Source of the DNA: an uncultured Prevotella sp.
Lineage (GTDB): Bacteria; Bacteroidota; Bacteroidia; Bacteroidales; Bacteroidaceae
Reading direction: 5' to 3'
DNA length: 34,298 bases
NCBI GenBank assembly: GCA_900770845.1
Contig: CAAGLS010000017.1
Location: forward strand, 1 to 34,298
The translations under genes and the position numbers were made by a program. Below are positions 24,365-32,477 of this stretch, in pieces. The notes below the pieces were generated by a model that was not told where the DNA came from, searched no databases, and saw nothing but the letters and a program-made list of their open reading frames with translations. Position 1 is the first letter of the stretch, and each line of letters begins with the position of its first letter.

Positions 24365-24449
24365 GCGATAGCTTTGAAGACGCGCGCAGCCGCCTGCTAT
24401 GGTTGTCTTGCTGTTGGACAATTGCGGACAACCACAAATGAACCCATCG

Positions 24450-24487
24450 AAAAAAGGGGCGCACCCGAAACAAGCCAGGCACGCCCC
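24450..24487 (-). terminator. Terminator of the efflux operon
   Basis: On the minus strand GGGGCGTGCC pairs with GGTGCGCCCC (10 bp, including U-G and G-U wobbles that would be C-A mismatches on the opposite strand), followed by six T. It is about 225 nt past the permease stop and works only for leftward transcription. Confidence 0.75.
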
Positions 24488-24711
24488 GAAACATTAACAG
24501 TTGAAACAGCGCTATGTTAGCGTAAGCTCTTTGATTCTCGTCAACTTTCTTTTCTACCCTTTCATGATTCACGGGCATCAAGCTTCGTTTTATTTGGGAA
24601 CTACCATGAATCGTCCACAAATCACTCACGAATCATTTATAGGAGATTCGTGTCCAATTCCTATGAAAGACAATACCCATGAACCCTGCAGGCCAGCTCC
24701 CACGCATTGCG

Positions 24712-25950
24712 TCACTCGTAGCGGATGGCCTCTATGGGGTCGAGGCGCGCCGCCTTCTTGGCGGGATACCAGCCGAAGAACACTCCCGTGAATGTGCAGA
24801 CGGCAAAGCTCATGATGATAGTCCAGAACTCAATGTAGATGGGCCAATGGGCAAGCGCCTTGACCGCGTAGCTGGAGCCTACGCCAAGGCACACGCCGAT
24901 GAGTCCGCCCGTGACGCTCAGCATGACGGCCTCGATAAGGAACTGGTTGAGGATGTCGATGCCACGCGCGCCGACACTCATGCGGAGGCCAATCTCACGC
25001 GTGCGCTCCGTCACGGAGACGTACATGATGTTCATGATTCCGATGCCGCCCACGATGAGCGAGATGCCGGCCACGCAGCCCAAGAGGATGGTGAGCATGT
25101 TGGTGGTGGAGTTCATCATCGAAGAGAGCTCCTCCTGCGAGCGGATGTTGAAGTCATCGTCGTCGGCCTCCGTGGTGTCGGTGGCATCCTTGAGCTTGTG
25201 GTTGCGGCGCAGGATGGTCGTGATTTGGTCGGTGGCCTTGTCTGTCACGCCCTCAGTGATTGCCGAGCATACGATTCCGCCCAAATAGGTCTGGGCCAGG
25301 ATGCGCTTCATCACCGTCGTGTAGGGAGCCAGCACCAGGTCGTCCTGGTCCATGCCCATGGAGTTGTAGCCCTTCTTCTTCAGCACGCCCACCACGCGGA
25401 AGGGGATGGAGTTGAAGCGCACCACCTTGCCCACGGGGTCGGTGCCGTCGGGGAAGAGATAGTCCACCACCGTGCGGCCGAGGATGCACACCTTGGCGCT
25501 CGACTTGATGTCCTGGTCGGTGAACATCTCGCCGTCGTCGACACTGAGCTGGCGAATGTCGAGATAGTCGCGGTTGACGCCATAGATGGTCGACTGCGTG
25601 TTGTTGTTGCCGTTGATCCACTGTCCGGAGCTGTTCACGGTGGGCGAGATGGCCTTGATGTAGTTGCATTCGTCCTTGATGCTCTGGTAGTCGGTGAGCT
25701 TCAGCGTCTCCATGGCCGAGGGGTCCTGCCTCACACCGCCACGCATGTCGGCGCCGGGGGAGATCATAATCATGTTGGAGCCCATTTCGGCGATGTTGGC
25801 CTGTATGCTGCGCTTGCTTCCCTGTCCGATGGCCAGCATGGTGATGACCGAGGCCACACCGATGATGATGCCCAATGCGGTGAGGAAGGAGCGCATCTTG
25901 TTGGCGAAGATGGCGCGTAGGGCTATTTTGAAAAGATTTGTATAGTTCAT
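24712..25950 (-). CDS. MacB-like ABC transporter permease
   Basis: A 412-residue FtsX-family permease without its own ATPase domain. TM1 lies near residues 20-42 (FLTALGIIIGVASVITMLAIGQ). A large periplasmic MacB-PCD domain follows (about 43-285, with LGRTVVDYLFPDGTDPVGK). Three C-terminal TM segments begin at NMLTILLGCVAGISLIVGGI, then after REIGLRMSVGA and in SFAVCTFTGVFFGWYP. It ends DPIEAIRYE, typical of MacB. It is the last gene of a tripartite export operon with ATPase, adaptor and TolC-like channel. In E. coli MacB the ATPase is fused; in Bacteroidetes the split form is common. The exported substrate (peptide, lipid, antibiotic or siderophore) cannot be inferred. Confidence 0.94.
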   Translation of the reverse strand: MNYTNLFKIALRAIFANKMRSFLTALGIIIGVASVITMLAIGQGSKRSIQANIAEMGSNMIMISPGADMRGGVRQDPSAMETLKLTDYQSIKDECNYIKAISPTVNSSGQWINGNNNTQSTIYGVNRDYLDIRQLSVDDGEMFTDQDIKSSAKVCILGRTVVDYLFPDGTDPVGKVVRFNSIPFRVVGVLKKKGYNSMGMDQDDLVLAPYTTVMKRILAQTYLGGIVCSAITEGVTDKATDQITTILRRNHKLKDATDTTEADDDDFNIRSQEELSSMMNSTTNMLTILLGCVAGISLIVGGIGIMNIMYVSVTERTREIGLRMSVGARGIDILNQFLIEAVMLSVTGGLIGVCLGVGSSYAVKALAHWPIYIEFWTIIMSFAVCTFTGVFFGWYPAKKAARLDPIEAIRYE

Positions 25951-25995
25951 GTCACTAACTTTGAGTCTGGAAGTCCCCCTCCTTGGGAGGTGGCG

Positions 25996-26775
25996 TTATT
26001 CGTCGGAGTTGGCCGGCAGGGCGGCGAGTCCCTCGGCGGCGCTGAGGATGTTGTGGTTGTACTCGTCGCTGATGACGCGGCCGTCGCGCAGCTGGATGTC
26101 GCGGCTGCTGTAGTGGGCGATGTCGGGGTTGTGGGTCACGAAGATGATGGTGCGCCCCTCGGCATGGAGCTTCTGGAAGAGTACGAGGATCTCAAAGGAG
26201 GTTCTCGTGTCGAGGTTGCCCGTAGCCTCGTCGGCGAGTATCACGGCGGGGTTGTTGACCAATGCGCGGGCTATGGCCACGCGCTGCATCTGTCCGCCCG
26301 ACATCTGGTTGCTCTTGTGGTAGAGGCGGTCGCCCAATCCCACGGCCTTCAGCGCCTCCACGGCACGGTCGTGGCGCTCCTTGGCCGTCACGTCGGGATT
26401 GTACATCAGCGGCAGCTCCACATTCTCCACGCTGGTGGTCTTGGGCAACAGGTTGTAGTTTTGGAAGATGAATCCAATCTTCCTGTTGCGCAGCACGGCG
26501 CGCTGGCTCTTCGTCATCGAGCGCACCGACACGCCGTCGAGGAAGTATTCGCCACTGGTGGGTGTGTCGAGGCATCCCAACTGGTTGAGCAGCGTCGACT
26601 TGCCCGAGCCCGACTTGCCCATGATGGTGACAAACTCGCCCTCGTAGATCTTGAACGAGACTCCGCGCAGGGCGTGTACGGTCTCATCGCCCACCAAGAA
26701 GTCGCGCTTCACGTCGCGGAGCTCTATGACCACCTTCTTGCCTTCTTCGGCGGCTTGGTTGTTGTTCCCGTTCAT
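25996..26775 (-). CDS. MacB/LolD-type ABC transporter ATP-binding protein
   Basis: A 259-residue ATPase powering the neighbouring FtsX-type permease. Walker A is GKSGSGKST (53-61). The Q-loop is FIFQNYNLLP (102-111). The ABC signature is MSGGQMQRVAIARAL (158-172). Walker B is VILADEATGNLD (178-189). The H-loop is IIFVTHNPD. The sequence class (mechanotransmission-type, LolD/MacB) fits the permease. It begins 6 nt after the adaptor stop and ends 45 nt before the permease start, consistent with one operon. Confidence 0.96.
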   Translation of the reverse strand: MNGNNNQAAEEGKKVVIELRDVKRDFLVGDETVHALRGVSFKIYEGEFVTIMGKSGSGKSTLLNQLGCLDTPTSGEYFLDGVSVRSMTKSQRAVLRNRKIGFIFQNYNLLPKTTSVENVELPLMYNPDVTAKERHDRAVEALKAVGLGDRLYHKSNQMSGGQMQRVAIARALVNNPAVILADEATGNLDTRTSFEILVLFQKLHAEGRTIIFVTHNPDIAHYSSRDIQLRDGRVISDEYNHNILSAAEGLAALPANSDE

Positions 26776-26781
26776 AGTTGT

Positions 26782-28014
26782 TCATTTCTTTTTGTTGTTC
26801 TTGCGCGGGCCTGGTGCGAAGGGGCTGCTCTCCGACGAGTTGGAGCCGTCGGCCGTGGCGTCGTCGGTCTTCACGTCCACGCCGGTGATGACCTTCTGCC
26901 CCTGCTTGATGCCGCTCACAATCTGCGTGTGGGTGCCGTCGCTCATGCCGATGTTCACCTGGTGGGCCACGATGTTGTTGCCCTCAATGGTCCACACCTT
27001 GTTCTTGGCGTTGCTGATGTCCTTGATCTTCATCTTGCCCACGGTCTCCTTGGCGGGAGTGAAGCGCAGGGCCTTGGTGGGCACGCTCAGCACGCCCGAC
27101 TTCTGCTGCGTGTAGATGGTGACGTTGGCGGTCATGCTGGGCTTGAGCTTCAGGTCGGCGTTGGAGGTGGAGATGACCACCTTGTAGGTCACCACGTTGT
27201 TGCTCGTGGTGGCACCGAGGCGCACCTGCTGCACGGTGCCCTGGAACGTGTCGTCGGGATAGGCGTCGACGGTGAAGGTGACGCTCTCGCCGGGCCTCAC
27301 GTCGCCGATGTCGGCCTCGTCCACGTCGGCCAGCACCTGCATCTTCTTCAGGTCGCGGGCCACGCCGAAGAGCTCAGGCGTGCTGAAGCTGGCGGCCACG
27401 GTCTGTCCCTCGGCCACATACTTGTTGATGATGGTGCCGTCGATGGGCGACACGATGGTGGCGTAGCCCAAGTTGGTCTGGGCCGTCCTCACGTTCTCCT
27501 GCGCGGCCACCACGCTCTCCTTCATCATTGCCACCTGTTCCTCTGCTTGCCGGTAGCTCAGACGTGCGCTCTCAAAGTCGTTGGCGCTGATGAGTCCCTT
27601 CTGGTAGAGGGTCTTGTAGCGGTTGTAGTTGGCGCGCTGGTAGCCCAGGGCCGCATTGGCGCTCTGCAGGTTGGCCTGCGCGCTCTGCAGGTTGGCCTTG
27701 GCCGAGTTGAGCGTGCTGGTGAGGTTCTTCGTGTCGAGCACGGCCAGCACCTGGCCTTTCTTCACCTCGCTGTTGAAGTCCACGTAGATCTTATCGATGA
27801 TGCCCGACACCTGCGTACCCACCGACACCGTGTCGACAGGTTCCACGGAGCCTGTGGCAGTGATGCTGTTCTGAATGTTGGCCGGAGCCACCGCCTCGGT
27901 GACGAAGCTCACCTGTTCGTCCTTCTTGTTGCCGGAGAGGAGCCATGCCACGACGGCAATGGCGAAGCAACCGCCAACGAGAATCCAGATTGTACTGATT
28001 TTCTTGGGTTTCAT
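26782..28014 (-). CDS. MacA-like periplasmic adaptor (HlyD/MFP family)
   Basis: A 410-residue membrane-fusion protein. One N-terminal TM helix (IWILVGGCFAIAVVAWLL, residues about 9-26) is followed by the barrel-sandwich lipoyl half (GTQVSGIIDKIYVDFNSEVKKGQ). A long alpha-hairpin coiled coil follows (about 95-190, AKANLQSAQANLQSANAALGYQ), then the second lipoyl half (ATIVSPIDGTIINKYVAEGQ) and beta-barrel/membrane-proximal domains. It is expected to join the inner-membrane ABC permease to the outer-membrane TolC channel. The basic, Ser/Pro-rich C-terminus (ending PRKNNKKK) is variable. It lies 163 nt after the TolC-like gene. Confidence 0.95.
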   Translation of the reverse strand: MKPKKISTIWILVGGCFAIAVVAWLLSGNKKDEQVSFVTEAVAPANIQNSITATGSVEPVDTVSVGTQVSGIIDKIYVDFNSEVKKGQVLAVLDTKNLTSTLNSAKANLQSAQANLQSANAALGYQRANYNRYKTLYQKGLISANDFESARLSYRQAEEQVAMMKESVVAAQENVRTAQTNLGYATIVSPIDGTIINKYVAEGQTVAASFSTPELFGVARDLKKMQVLADVDEADIGDVRPGESVTFTVDAYPDDTFQGTVQQVRLGATTSNNVVTYKVVISTSNADLKLKPSMTANVTIYTQQKSGVLSVPTKALRFTPAKETVGKMKIKDISNAKNKVWTIEGNNIVAHQVNIGMSDGTHTQIVSGIKQGQKVITGVDVKTDDATADGSNSSESSPFAPGPRKNNKKK

Positions 28015-28177
28015 AATCTATTGCTGTTAATATTTCATTTATTTCTTCCTTCCTCTTTCGCCCTGTCCGGGCGGAGGCGGGCCTGGCTCCGCACACTTGT
28101 CCCATCGGGGGCTCTGGCTTGCAGGAAAGCCCAGAACAACTACAGCTCTCCACACACTGCGCTTGTGGCCCAATGGG

Positions 28178-29548
28178 CTATTTCAGCGTCCCGTCCTGAT
28201 AGAACTTGAGCATGTCGATGTTGAGGATGGCCAGATACTTGGCCTGCAGCTCGTTCTGCTGGGCCTGCAGCAGGGTGGTCTTGCCGTTCATCAGCTCTAT
28301 CACGTTCTTCAGGTTCTGGCGGAACTGCTCACTCAGCAGCTCGTAGCTGGTCTGCGCACTCTCCGTCGAGACGCGCGCGCTCTTGAACTGCGCCTGGTTG
28401 TTGGTGGCCTGGAGCCAATAGTTCTCTATGGTGGAATGGAGCGTGGTCTGCTTGTCGAGCAGGTCGAGCTGATAGGTCTGCTTCTGCAGCAGGGCCTTGT
28501 TCACCGCGGTCTTCGTGCGCCGCTGGTCGAAGAGGGGGATGCTCAGTGTGAGCCCACCCCCCAAGGCGAAGTTGTTCTTCAGCTGCGTGCCCCAGGCGTT
28601 GTCGCTCATCGACGTGGTGTTGGTGGTCACCCCCGCGCTCATGGTCAGCGAGGGCAGCTTGCCGGCCTTGGCGATCTTCAGCTGCAGGTCGCTCGACTGT
28701 ATGCCGAGCATGGCGTTCTTGATCTCGGGGCGGCTGGAGAGGGCCGCGTTGTAGACGTTGGCCACCGATGGGATGTCGGCCAGTGCCATGGCGTCGGTGG
28801 TCTCGGGAGCCACCACGTCGAACTCCTCGTCGTCGATGATCTGGAGCAGCTGCTTCAGCTGTCGCTTGTATTCGCGCAGGTTGCTCTCGGCCTGCACCAC
28901 GTTGTATTCGTCCTGGGCGCGCTGTGCCGTGAGCTGTGCCACGTCGGCCTTGCTCATGCTCCCCACCTTGAGGAACTCCTTGCCGCGCTCTTCGTTCTTC
29001 TTCGACACCTCAAGCGTCTGCCTGTTCACCTCTATGGCCTCCTTGGAGTAGAGAATCTGCACATAGAGCTGCGCTATCTGCTCCTGAATGCTGTTGGCGG
29101 TGACGGCGGAGTCGAGGCTGGCCTGCTGCGCGGTGAGGTCGTTGAGCTTGGCGGTGTTGCGCAGCTGGTTGCCGTCCCACACCGTCCAATTGCCCGTGAC
29201 GCTGTAGCTTCCATTGTAGTACACCTTGTCCACGCTGGTCTGCACCTTTGAGCCGGCCACCATGTAGCTTCCCGTCTCGGGCCAAGGGTTGTACGACACG
29301 TTTTGCGACGTGGATGCGGAGAGCGAGGGCAGCAGGGCGGCCTTGCTCTGCTTCCAGTCCTCGATGGCGCTCTGGTGGGTCACGCGCGACTTGAGCAGCG
29401 TGATGTTGTTCTGCAGCGCGTAGTCGATACACTGTTGCAGTGTCCACTGCCGTGCCGGAGCGGTCTGGGCGGAGAAGAGGAATAGTCCGCAGAGGGCCAT
29501 GCGAAAGATGGACTTGAAGTGATGTCTTGTCTTGTTCAACTGTTTCAT
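28178..29548 (-). CDS. TolC family outer-membrane efflux protein
   Basis: A 456-residue outer-membrane channel protein, first gene of the export operon. The start at 29548 (MKQLNK) gives an N-terminal basic region and hydrophobic segment (MALCGLFLFSAQTAPA) as signal peptide. An extra 16 codons upstream would run through the promoter. Two OEP repeats are visible, each with long helices: WTLQQCIDYALQNNITLLKS with EVSKKNEERGKEFLKVG, then SRPEIKNAMLGIQSSDLQLKI with LLSEQFRQNLKNVIELMNGK. Length matches the family. It should form the exit duct for the MacA/MacB-like pump. Confidence 0.94.
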   Translation of the reverse strand: MKQLNKTRHHFKSIFRMALCGLFLFSAQTAPARQWTLQQCIDYALQNNITLLKSRVTHQSAIEDWKQSKAALLPSLSASTSQNVSYNPWPETGSYMVAGSKVQTSVDKVYYNGSYSVTGNWTVWDGNQLRNTAKLNDLTAQQASLDSAVTANSIQEQIAQLYVQILYSKEAIEVNRQTLEVSKKNEERGKEFLKVGSMSKADVAQLTAQRAQDEYNVVQAESNLREYKRQLKQLLQIIDDEEFDVVAPETTDAMALADIPSVANVYNAALSSRPEIKNAMLGIQSSDLQLKIAKAGKLPSLTMSAGVTTNTTSMSDNAWGTQLKNNFALGGGLTLSIPLFDQRRTKTAVNKALLQKQTYQLDLLDKQTTLHSTIENYWLQATNNQAQFKSARVSTESAQTSYELLSEQFRQNLKNVIELMNGKTTLLQAQQNELQAKYLAILNIDMLKFYQDGTLK

Positions 29549-29573
29549 AATGTTTGTGTGAATGTTTCGTGTG

Positions 29574-29581
29574 CAAAAATA
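29574..29581 (-). promoter_or_regulatory. -7 promoter element of the efflux operon
   Basis: TATTTTTG followed by C on the minus strand, 25 nt before the ATG at 29548. The upstream sequence is T-rich but lacks a clear -33 TTTG. Confidence 0.5.
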
Positions 29582-29745
29582 GGGAAAAAGGGGCAAACGT
29601 GGGAAAAAATATCTATGAAACAGTGAATAAATTCAGTAAATTGAACCTTTGGGAGTTGGAAATTGGAAGATGCGAGCCTAAAAGAGTTTGAGGTTAGAAG
29701 ATTGTCTGCGCCCCTATGTTTTGTCTCGCAAAGGCCACACTCGCT

Positions 29746-29913
29746 TGCAGGGGCCGTGCCTCGTGCCGGCCCTAACCCTACCTGCAGGGTCCCACCTGCA
29801 AGCGACTGCGCGTCTTTGGGGCCATGCCTTGGGGGCGATTGGGTCTCCCCTCCCTGTTAGGGAGGGGTTGGGGGGCGGGTCTTTTGGGTTGTTTTGGGGT
29901 GGGTCTTTTTTTT
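29746..29913 (+). repeat. Dispersed repeats A (29746-29775) and C (29829-29913)
   Basis: A: GGGGCCGTGCCTCGTGCCGG then CCCTAA. C: GGGGGCGATTGGGTCTCC, then a hairpin CCCCTCCC-TGTTA-GGGAGGGG and a G-rich tail with two GGGTCTTTT blocks. These fill most of the 491-bp gap between the efflux operon and the methyltransferase gene. The rest is AT-rich sequence carrying the two promoters. Confidence 0.8.
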
Positions 29914-30027
29914 GGGACGGCACTTCTTAGTCCTGTCACGAAGTTCAAGAGCTATGAAGCCTAAACGCTTTTTTGTGGATTTGCAAATAAAAACTTGCCA
30001 AGAGGCCATGCATTCAAAAAAATGAAG

Positions 30028-30035
30028 TATCTTTG
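30028..30035 (+). promoter_or_regulatory. -7-like element at the methyltransferase start
   Basis: TATCTTTG followed by C ends only 4 nt before the ATG at 30040, whereas the other eight such boxes lie 22-83 nt upstream. If real, transcription would start at or after 30040. Confidence 0.4.
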
Positions 30036-30039
30036 CAAG

Positions 30040-31272
30040 ATGATGGAACCAGAAAGAAACGTAAACGTAGAAGGACAGTTGCCGCAGCTGACTCATCTGC
30101 TGCACAACGGTTTTCTTGCCGGCAACGACGAGGAAAGCCGCATGGCAAGGGCGAGGGTGAGAGAAGAAATCACCTCCAAGCTCTTGGAATGGGGCTACCC
30201 TTTGGATAGGGATATGGAAAGCGAGGGAATGGTTGGCGAGAATTCCATTGAGGGCAACTTTTTAACAGACTATATGAGCGTTCCCTTCCCCGCTCCGAAG
30301 AATCCCACCTTCACGTTCATCGACCTCTTCGCAGGCATTGGCGGCATAAGGATACCATACGACGAGTTGGGTGGCAACTGCGTGTTCTCATCTGAATGGG
30401 ACAAGAAGGCCTGTGAGACTTACTTCGCCAATTTTGGCGTGGTGCCTTACGGCGACATCACCAAAATCCCCGCCGAGGCGATACCCGCCCACGACCTGCT
30501 CTTGGCCGGCTTCCCCTGCCAAGCCTTCTCCATCATCGGCAAGATGCTTGGCTTCGCCGACACACGAGGCACGATGTTCTTCGAGATAGAGCGAATCCTC
30601 AAGCATCACCACACTCCCTACATCATGTTGGAGAATGTAAAGCAGTTGGTGGGACACGACAAGGGAAGAACCTTCAAAGTCATTCTCGACCATTTAGGCA
30701 AACTGGGCTACCATGTCAAATGGAAAGTCCTCAACGCCTTGGATTTCGGACTTCCGCAAAAGCGCGAGCGTGTGATCATCGTAGGATTCCTCAACAAGAA
30801 TGACTATGAGGCCTTCAATTTCGACTTCACGCCAAAGCGTTACGACCTGCACGACATCTTGGAGCCGGACGACGAGGTGGACAAATCGCTTTTCGCCACA
30901 GACTACATCATAAAGAAGAGGAAGGAGAAGACTGCGGGCAAGAAAATCTTCTATCCATCAATATGGCACGAGAACAAGTCGGGAAACATATCCATTCTCG
31001 ACCATTCCTGCGCGCTGAGAACGGGAGCTTCCTACAACTACCTGCTTGTCAACGGCATCAGACGACCCTCGTCGAGGGAGCTGCTGCGGCTGCAGGGCTT
31101 CCCCGAGAAATACAGGATAGTGGTTTCCCACCAGGACATCAGGCGGCAAACGGGAAACTCCGTGGCCATTCCCATGGTCAGAATGGTGGCGCAAAAGATT
31201 TATGAACTTATAATAAGGCACAAGAATGAAGCATCCAAAACTCAGGGATGGAAAGAGGCTGCAAACCAATGA
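30040..31272 (+). CDS. Type II DNA (cytosine-5) methyltransferase
   Basis: A 410-residue protein from the ATG at 30040 (30043 and 30142 are alternatives). Conserved C5-MTase motifs: I FIDLFAGIGGIR (93-104), IV GFPCQAF with catalytic C160, VI ENV (198-200), VIII QKRER (240-244), X GNSVAIP (372-378). The target-recognition region is between 250 and 345. Motifs I-VIII resemble M.HhaI strongly, but recognition sequence cannot be read off. About 90 residues precede motif I, including a basic helical stretch (MARARVREEITSKLLEWG); such extensions regulate transcription in some C5-MTases, which is only a possibility here. It overlaps the next gene by 47 nt. Base composition is visibly more A/T-rich than its neighbours, suggesting acquisition. 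Confidence 0.93.
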   Translation: MMEPERNVNVEGQLPQLTHLLHNGFLAGNDEESRMARARVREEITSKLLEWGYPLDRDMESEGMVGENSIEGNFLTDYMSVPFPAPKNPTFTFIDLFAGIGGIRIPYDELGGNCVFSSEWDKKACETYFANFGVVPYGDITKIPAEAIPAHDLLLAGFPCQAFSIIGKMLGFADTRGTMFFEIERILKHHHTPYIMLENVKQLVGHDKGRTFKVILDHLGKLGYHVKWKVLNALDFGLPQKRERVIIVGFLNKNDYEAFNFDFTPKRYDLHDILEPDDEVDKSLFATDYIIKKRKEKTAGKKIFYPSIWHENKSGNISILDHSCALRTGASYNYLLVNGIRRPSSRELLRLQGFPEKYRIVVSHQDIRRQTGNSVAIPMVRMVAQKIYELIIRHKNEASKTQGWKEAANQ

Positions 31273-31960
31273 GCCATATCCAATCAATGAATTGCCCGAC
31301 GACCTTCTGGTAGGATTGGGAGGGTATCTGGTACACCTGCTTTATATCGGCAGAAAAGACATCTCCGGCAGTGACTGGGGAGATGCCTTTGCCGACTCTA
31401 TTGGCGGAACACATTTGGACTCCCCCGTAGGCATTGCAGATGTCGTTCTGGGCAAGATGGCATGGTCGATGAAAACCGTAAAGAATACAAACCCGTTCAA
31501 TGCGAAAAACATACGGCTGATAAGCGGACGCTGCTCACCCGACTATTCCTACGGCATCACCGACCCACATAAGGACATACAGAAGACCGGCACAGCCGTG
31601 CTGGGAATCTGGAATGAGCGCATCAATATAGCACAAGACAATTATAATCCCGTGCGAACCTCCGTCCTCATACGCTCCTACGACCTGCTGTCATATTGCA
31701 TCTATGAGGAGGAATGCCACAGATACGCAACGAACGAATATCGATGGGAGGCCAACACCAACGGCAATCTTATCGGAAGAAGCATTGAGACGGGCGAGGT
31801 CCGTTTCACATGGCAGCCCCATGGCTCGCAATTCACCATCCACTCCGCTGTGCCAAGGAACGCCGTAAAGTTTAGAGTGAAAAGACCACCTCTGCTCACC
31901 AAAGAGGACATTCTGAATACAATCCATTTTGACAAGGAGTGGATTGACATCATTCGTTGA
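31226..31960 (+). CDS. Probable type II restriction endonuclease, family not recognised
   Basis: A 244-residue protein whose ATG lies inside the methyltransferase gene (47-nt overlap, different frame), the usual arrangement for a type II restriction partner. I do not recognise the family by name with certainty. Candidate nuclease core: PVGIADVVLGKMAWSMKTVK (67-86), where D72 and K83 could be a divergent PD-(D/E)XK pair with Ser at the usual acidic position. Other distinctive segments are RLISGRCSPDYSYGIT (97-112), GIWNERINIA (127-136), RWEANTNGNLIG (173-184) and TWQPHGSQFTI (195-205), the last likely DNA-contacting or structural. There is no HNH, GIY-YIG or PLD motif. It is A/T-rich like its partner. 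The repeat D1 begins 14 nt downstream. Confidence 0.72.
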   Translation: MKHPKLRDGKRLQTNEPYPINELPDDLLVGLGGYLVHLLYIGRKDISGSDWGDAFADSIGGTHLDSPVGIADVVLGKMAWSMKTVKNTNPFNAKNIRLISGRCSPDYSYGITDPHKDIQKTGTAVLGIWNERINIAQDNYNPVRTSVLIRSYDLLSYCIYEEECHRYATNEYRWEANTNGNLIGRSIETGEVRFTWQPHGSQFTIHSAVPRNAVKFRVKRPPLLTKEDILNTIHFDKEWIDIIR

Positions 31961-31973
31961 AACAATCCAGCCG

Positions 31974-32119
31974 TGGGTGCGCGCAGCTTTCACCCGCAGT
32001 AGCCTCGAAGAGGCGGCCTCTCTCTAACCCTGGGCAAGCGTAGCGCAACCCGGGGGTTGTGGCCTCTGTGGCGTGCGAGACTCAGCGCCTCGAAGACGCG
32101 CGAAGCACGCAGTGCGCAT
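31974..32119 (+). repeat. Dispersed repeat D, copy 1 (146 bp)
   Basis: Starts TGGGTGCGCGCAGCTT and contains the mini-palindrome GCCTCGAAGAGGC, then a hairpin of the form AACCC(C/T)GGGC-AAGCGTAGCGCA-CCCGGGGG, then GCCTCGAAGACGCGCGAAGCA, ending GTGCGCAT. It matches 34004-34149 over the same 146-bp length with few differences, and a third copy at 34242 is cut by the window end. Confidence 0.9.
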
Positions 32120-32231
32120 CAGGTCTGTCATGGTGGTCGTGCCGTAGGTCTCAATACGCACTTCATATTGCGCGCTTCCCCGCTACCGTGCGTCTTCGAG
32201 GCACGGAGTACATGTCCTCCCACAGTCCCCC

Positions 32232-32269
32232 ACCCCAGACTGCGGCGCTACCGCGCCTTAGTCTGGGGT
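32232..32269. repeat. Hairpin in the repeat field
   Basis: ACCCCAGACT (32232-32241) and AGTCTGGGGT (32260-32269) form a perfect 10-bp stem, with an inner GGCGC-TACC-GCGCC hairpin. Surrounding sequence (32150-32300) contains inverted fragments of repeat D such as GCGTCTTCGAGGC. Confidence 0.7.
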
Positions 32270-32336
32270 TATGCATGATTCAGCCTCTTCGAGGCTTGTC
32301 GCCGAACCGACAATAGGACAGCGGTCGAACATTTTC

Positions 32337-32470
32337 TTAGGGCCGGCACGAGGCACGTCCCCTGCAAGCGGATGTACGACTTCGGGCACACCTTGGGGGC
32401 GATTGGGTCTCCCCTCCCTTTTAGGGAAGGGTTGGGGGTGGGTCTTTTGGGGGGTGGGTCTTTTGGCTCT
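32337..32470. repeat. Left A/C repeat arm flanking the symporter gene
   Basis: A in inverted orientation (32337-32366) and C in forward orientation (32392-32470; GGGGGCGATTGGGTCTCC, then hairpin CCCTCCC-TTTTA-GGGAAGGG and GGGTCTTTT blocks). It ends 8 nt from the symporter stop codon, so the hairpin may also act as its terminator. The mirror arm lies at 33840-33977. Confidence 0.8.
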
Positions 32471-32477
32471 TTTAGTC

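Noticed and set aside
24327..24629. 100-codon minus-strand frame in the pncB-efflux gap
   Set aside because: Crosses a terminator hairpin and tandem repeats; no recognisable protein features.
25990..28209. 739-codon open frame on the plus strand
   Set aside because: Spans the complement of two clear genes (ATPase and adaptor) and the gap between them; composition is Leu/Val/His/Gly shadow type.
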